6,317 bases of DNA from an uncultured Eubacteriales bacterium (lineage in GTDB: Bacteria > Bacillota > Clostridia > Monoglobales > Firm-18): contig CAJLYO010000107.1 in NCBI GenBank assembly GCA_905210885.1, positions 1-6,317 of the forward strand. Reading direction: 5' to 3'. Made by a program: the position numbers and the translations under genes. The notes under the pieces were generated by a model. That model was not told the DNA's origin. It did no database searches and worked only from the letters and a program-made list of their open reading frames with translations. Shown piece after piece: positions 5,512 through 6,317 of this stretch. Every line of letters starts with the position of its first letter. The stretch's first letter is position 1.

Positions 5512-6317
5512 TTTACCGCCCTCCTTCCGAAAACACGGGGAGGCGTTGCCTTGTCAATTAACGGTGTTACTATATTCATAAGCAAAATTGAATACGAAAC
5601 GCCCTCGGGATAGCCGCCCCATTTTCTGATAACAAACGCTATAAAACCGCAGCCTGCCGCGTAAATAAACTGACCTGTGTGGGTAACGGGCGAGGTTGTG
5701 TAGTCCGTCGCCATGAAAACTGCACCCAAAAGCAAGCCACCGGAGAGTATTGCCGAAACCGGGTCGCCGCCCGAAATAAGGGTAAGCAAGCCCAAAACCG
5801 CAGTGTATGTAACCGGTATGCGCCACGAAATAACGCCGCGCACCAAAAGATATGCAAAACCGATTAAAATTGCAAGCGCTGAGGTTTCGCCTATGCAGCC
5901 GCCCATGTTTCCCAAAAACATCGAAAGTTTTGAGGGAAGCTCATTCGGCAGTCCGTTTTTCATTATTGTAAGCACCGTAGGCGAAGTTACTGCGTCAGCA
6001 TTTCCGAATGGCGCAAGCTTTGTAAACGGCGCGGTAAAACGCGTCATGTATGTAGGCCACGATGCCATTAAGAATGCGCGTGCCGCAAGCGCCGGGTTTA
6101 AAAAGTTTTGCCCCAAGCCCCCGAAAAACGCTTTTACTATAATCATCATGAAAAACGAACCCGCAGCGCACATCCAAAGGGGAGCCGACGGAGGAAGATT
6201 GAGTCCCAAAAGCAAGCCCGAAACAACCGCGCTTAAATCGCCGATTGTGGGAGCCTGTTTCATGATTTTTGTCCATAAGTATTCAAAAAGCACAGAGGTC
6301 AGCACGCATGCAATCAC
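5508..6317 (-). CDS. rnfD: RnfD, FMN-carrying membrane subunit of the Rnf complex (5' end outside the window)
   Basis: RnfD (NqrB family) is a polytopic membrane protein with covalent FMN, thought to be part of the ion-translocating path. The frame is open to the right edge, giving 269 residues. About 40-60 N-terminal residues appear to be missing, so the GTG at the edge should not be taken as a start. Family signatures are FFGGLGQNFLNPALAARAFL (64-83 of the fragment), WGGYPEGVSYSILLMN and TPLIDKATPPRVFG at the C-terminus, and many hydrophobic helices. The expected flavin-attachment site is DAVTSPT (108-114), with Thr114 as acceptor. The usual form is closer to DAVTSAT or SGAT, so a proline precedes the acceptor. 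The stop overlaps rnfG by 4 bp. rnfC is expected upstream. Confidence 0.96.
   Translation of the reverse strand: MIACVLTSVLFEYLWTKIMKQAPTIGDLSAVVSGLLLGLNLPPSAPLWMCAAGSFFMMIIVKAFFGGLGQNFLNPALAARAFLMASWPTYMTRFTAPFTKLAPFGNADAVTSPTVLTIMKNGLPNELPSKLSMFLGNMGGCIGETSALAILIGFAYLLVRGVISWRIPVTYTAVLGLLTLISGGDPVSAILSGGLLLGAVFMATDYTTSPVTHTGQFIYAAGCGFIAFVIRKWGGYPEGVSYSILLMNIVTPLIDKATPPRVFGRRAVK
5520..5525 (-). promoter_or_regulatory. Ribosome binding site AGGAGG of rnfG
   Basis: A perfect AGGAGG inside the end of rnfD lies 8 bases before ATG 5511. It confirms the rnfG start and independent initiation in addition to coupling through the ATGA overlap. Confidence 0.75.

Noticed and set aside
4014..5736. Recurring GCACCCAAAA word in rnfA, rnfG and rnfD as a possible repeat or binding site
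   Set aside because: On the coding strand each copy encodes a Leu-Gly-Ala stretch in a membrane segment in the same codon phase. Codon preference explains it.

Overview
The window looks like chromosomal DNA of an anaerobic Gram-positive bacterium, most likely class Clostridia. This is inferred from an Rnf complex with clostridial-style RnfB, strong AGGAGG-type ribosome binding sites, very tight gene packing and moderate GC. No 16S or other taxonomic marker is present, so genus cannot be given.

From about 232 to the right edge, every gene lies on the minus strand and reads right to left as one compact operon: rnfD (5' end off the window), rnfG, rnfE, rnfA, rnfB, an Lrp/AsnC-family regulator, a class I/II PLP aminotransferase, and an ABC-F ATPase. 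Successive genes overlap by 4, 14 and 8 bp or are separated by at most 11 bp, so no space exists for internal terminators. rnfC would be expected just beyond the right edge (order C-D-G-E-A-B).

The Rnf genes encode a membrane complex that oxidises reduced ferredoxin with NAD+ and pumps Na+ or H+. The regulator-aminotransferase pair resembles the alaR-alaT (yugG-yugH) pair of Bacillus subtilis. Their co-transcription with rnf suggests a link between amino-acid transamination and ferredoxin/NADH balance. The Rnf proteins are intact in frame, but the flavin-attachment motifs of RnfD and RnfG and one conserved motif of RnfE differ from the usual consensus.

The left 230 bp do not belong with the rest. 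They run on the plus strand and carry the 3' end of a two-helix membrane protein, followed by the ribosome binding site and first 16 codons of a second hydrophobic protein. That gene breaks off where the ABC-F gene, arriving from the other side, breaks off inside its second Walker A motif. Two genes in opposite orientation cut at one point indicate either a real rearrangement or an assembly chimera. I see no RNA gene, CRISPR array, transposase or attachment site, and no wholly unknown system. The most unusual structure is this junction.
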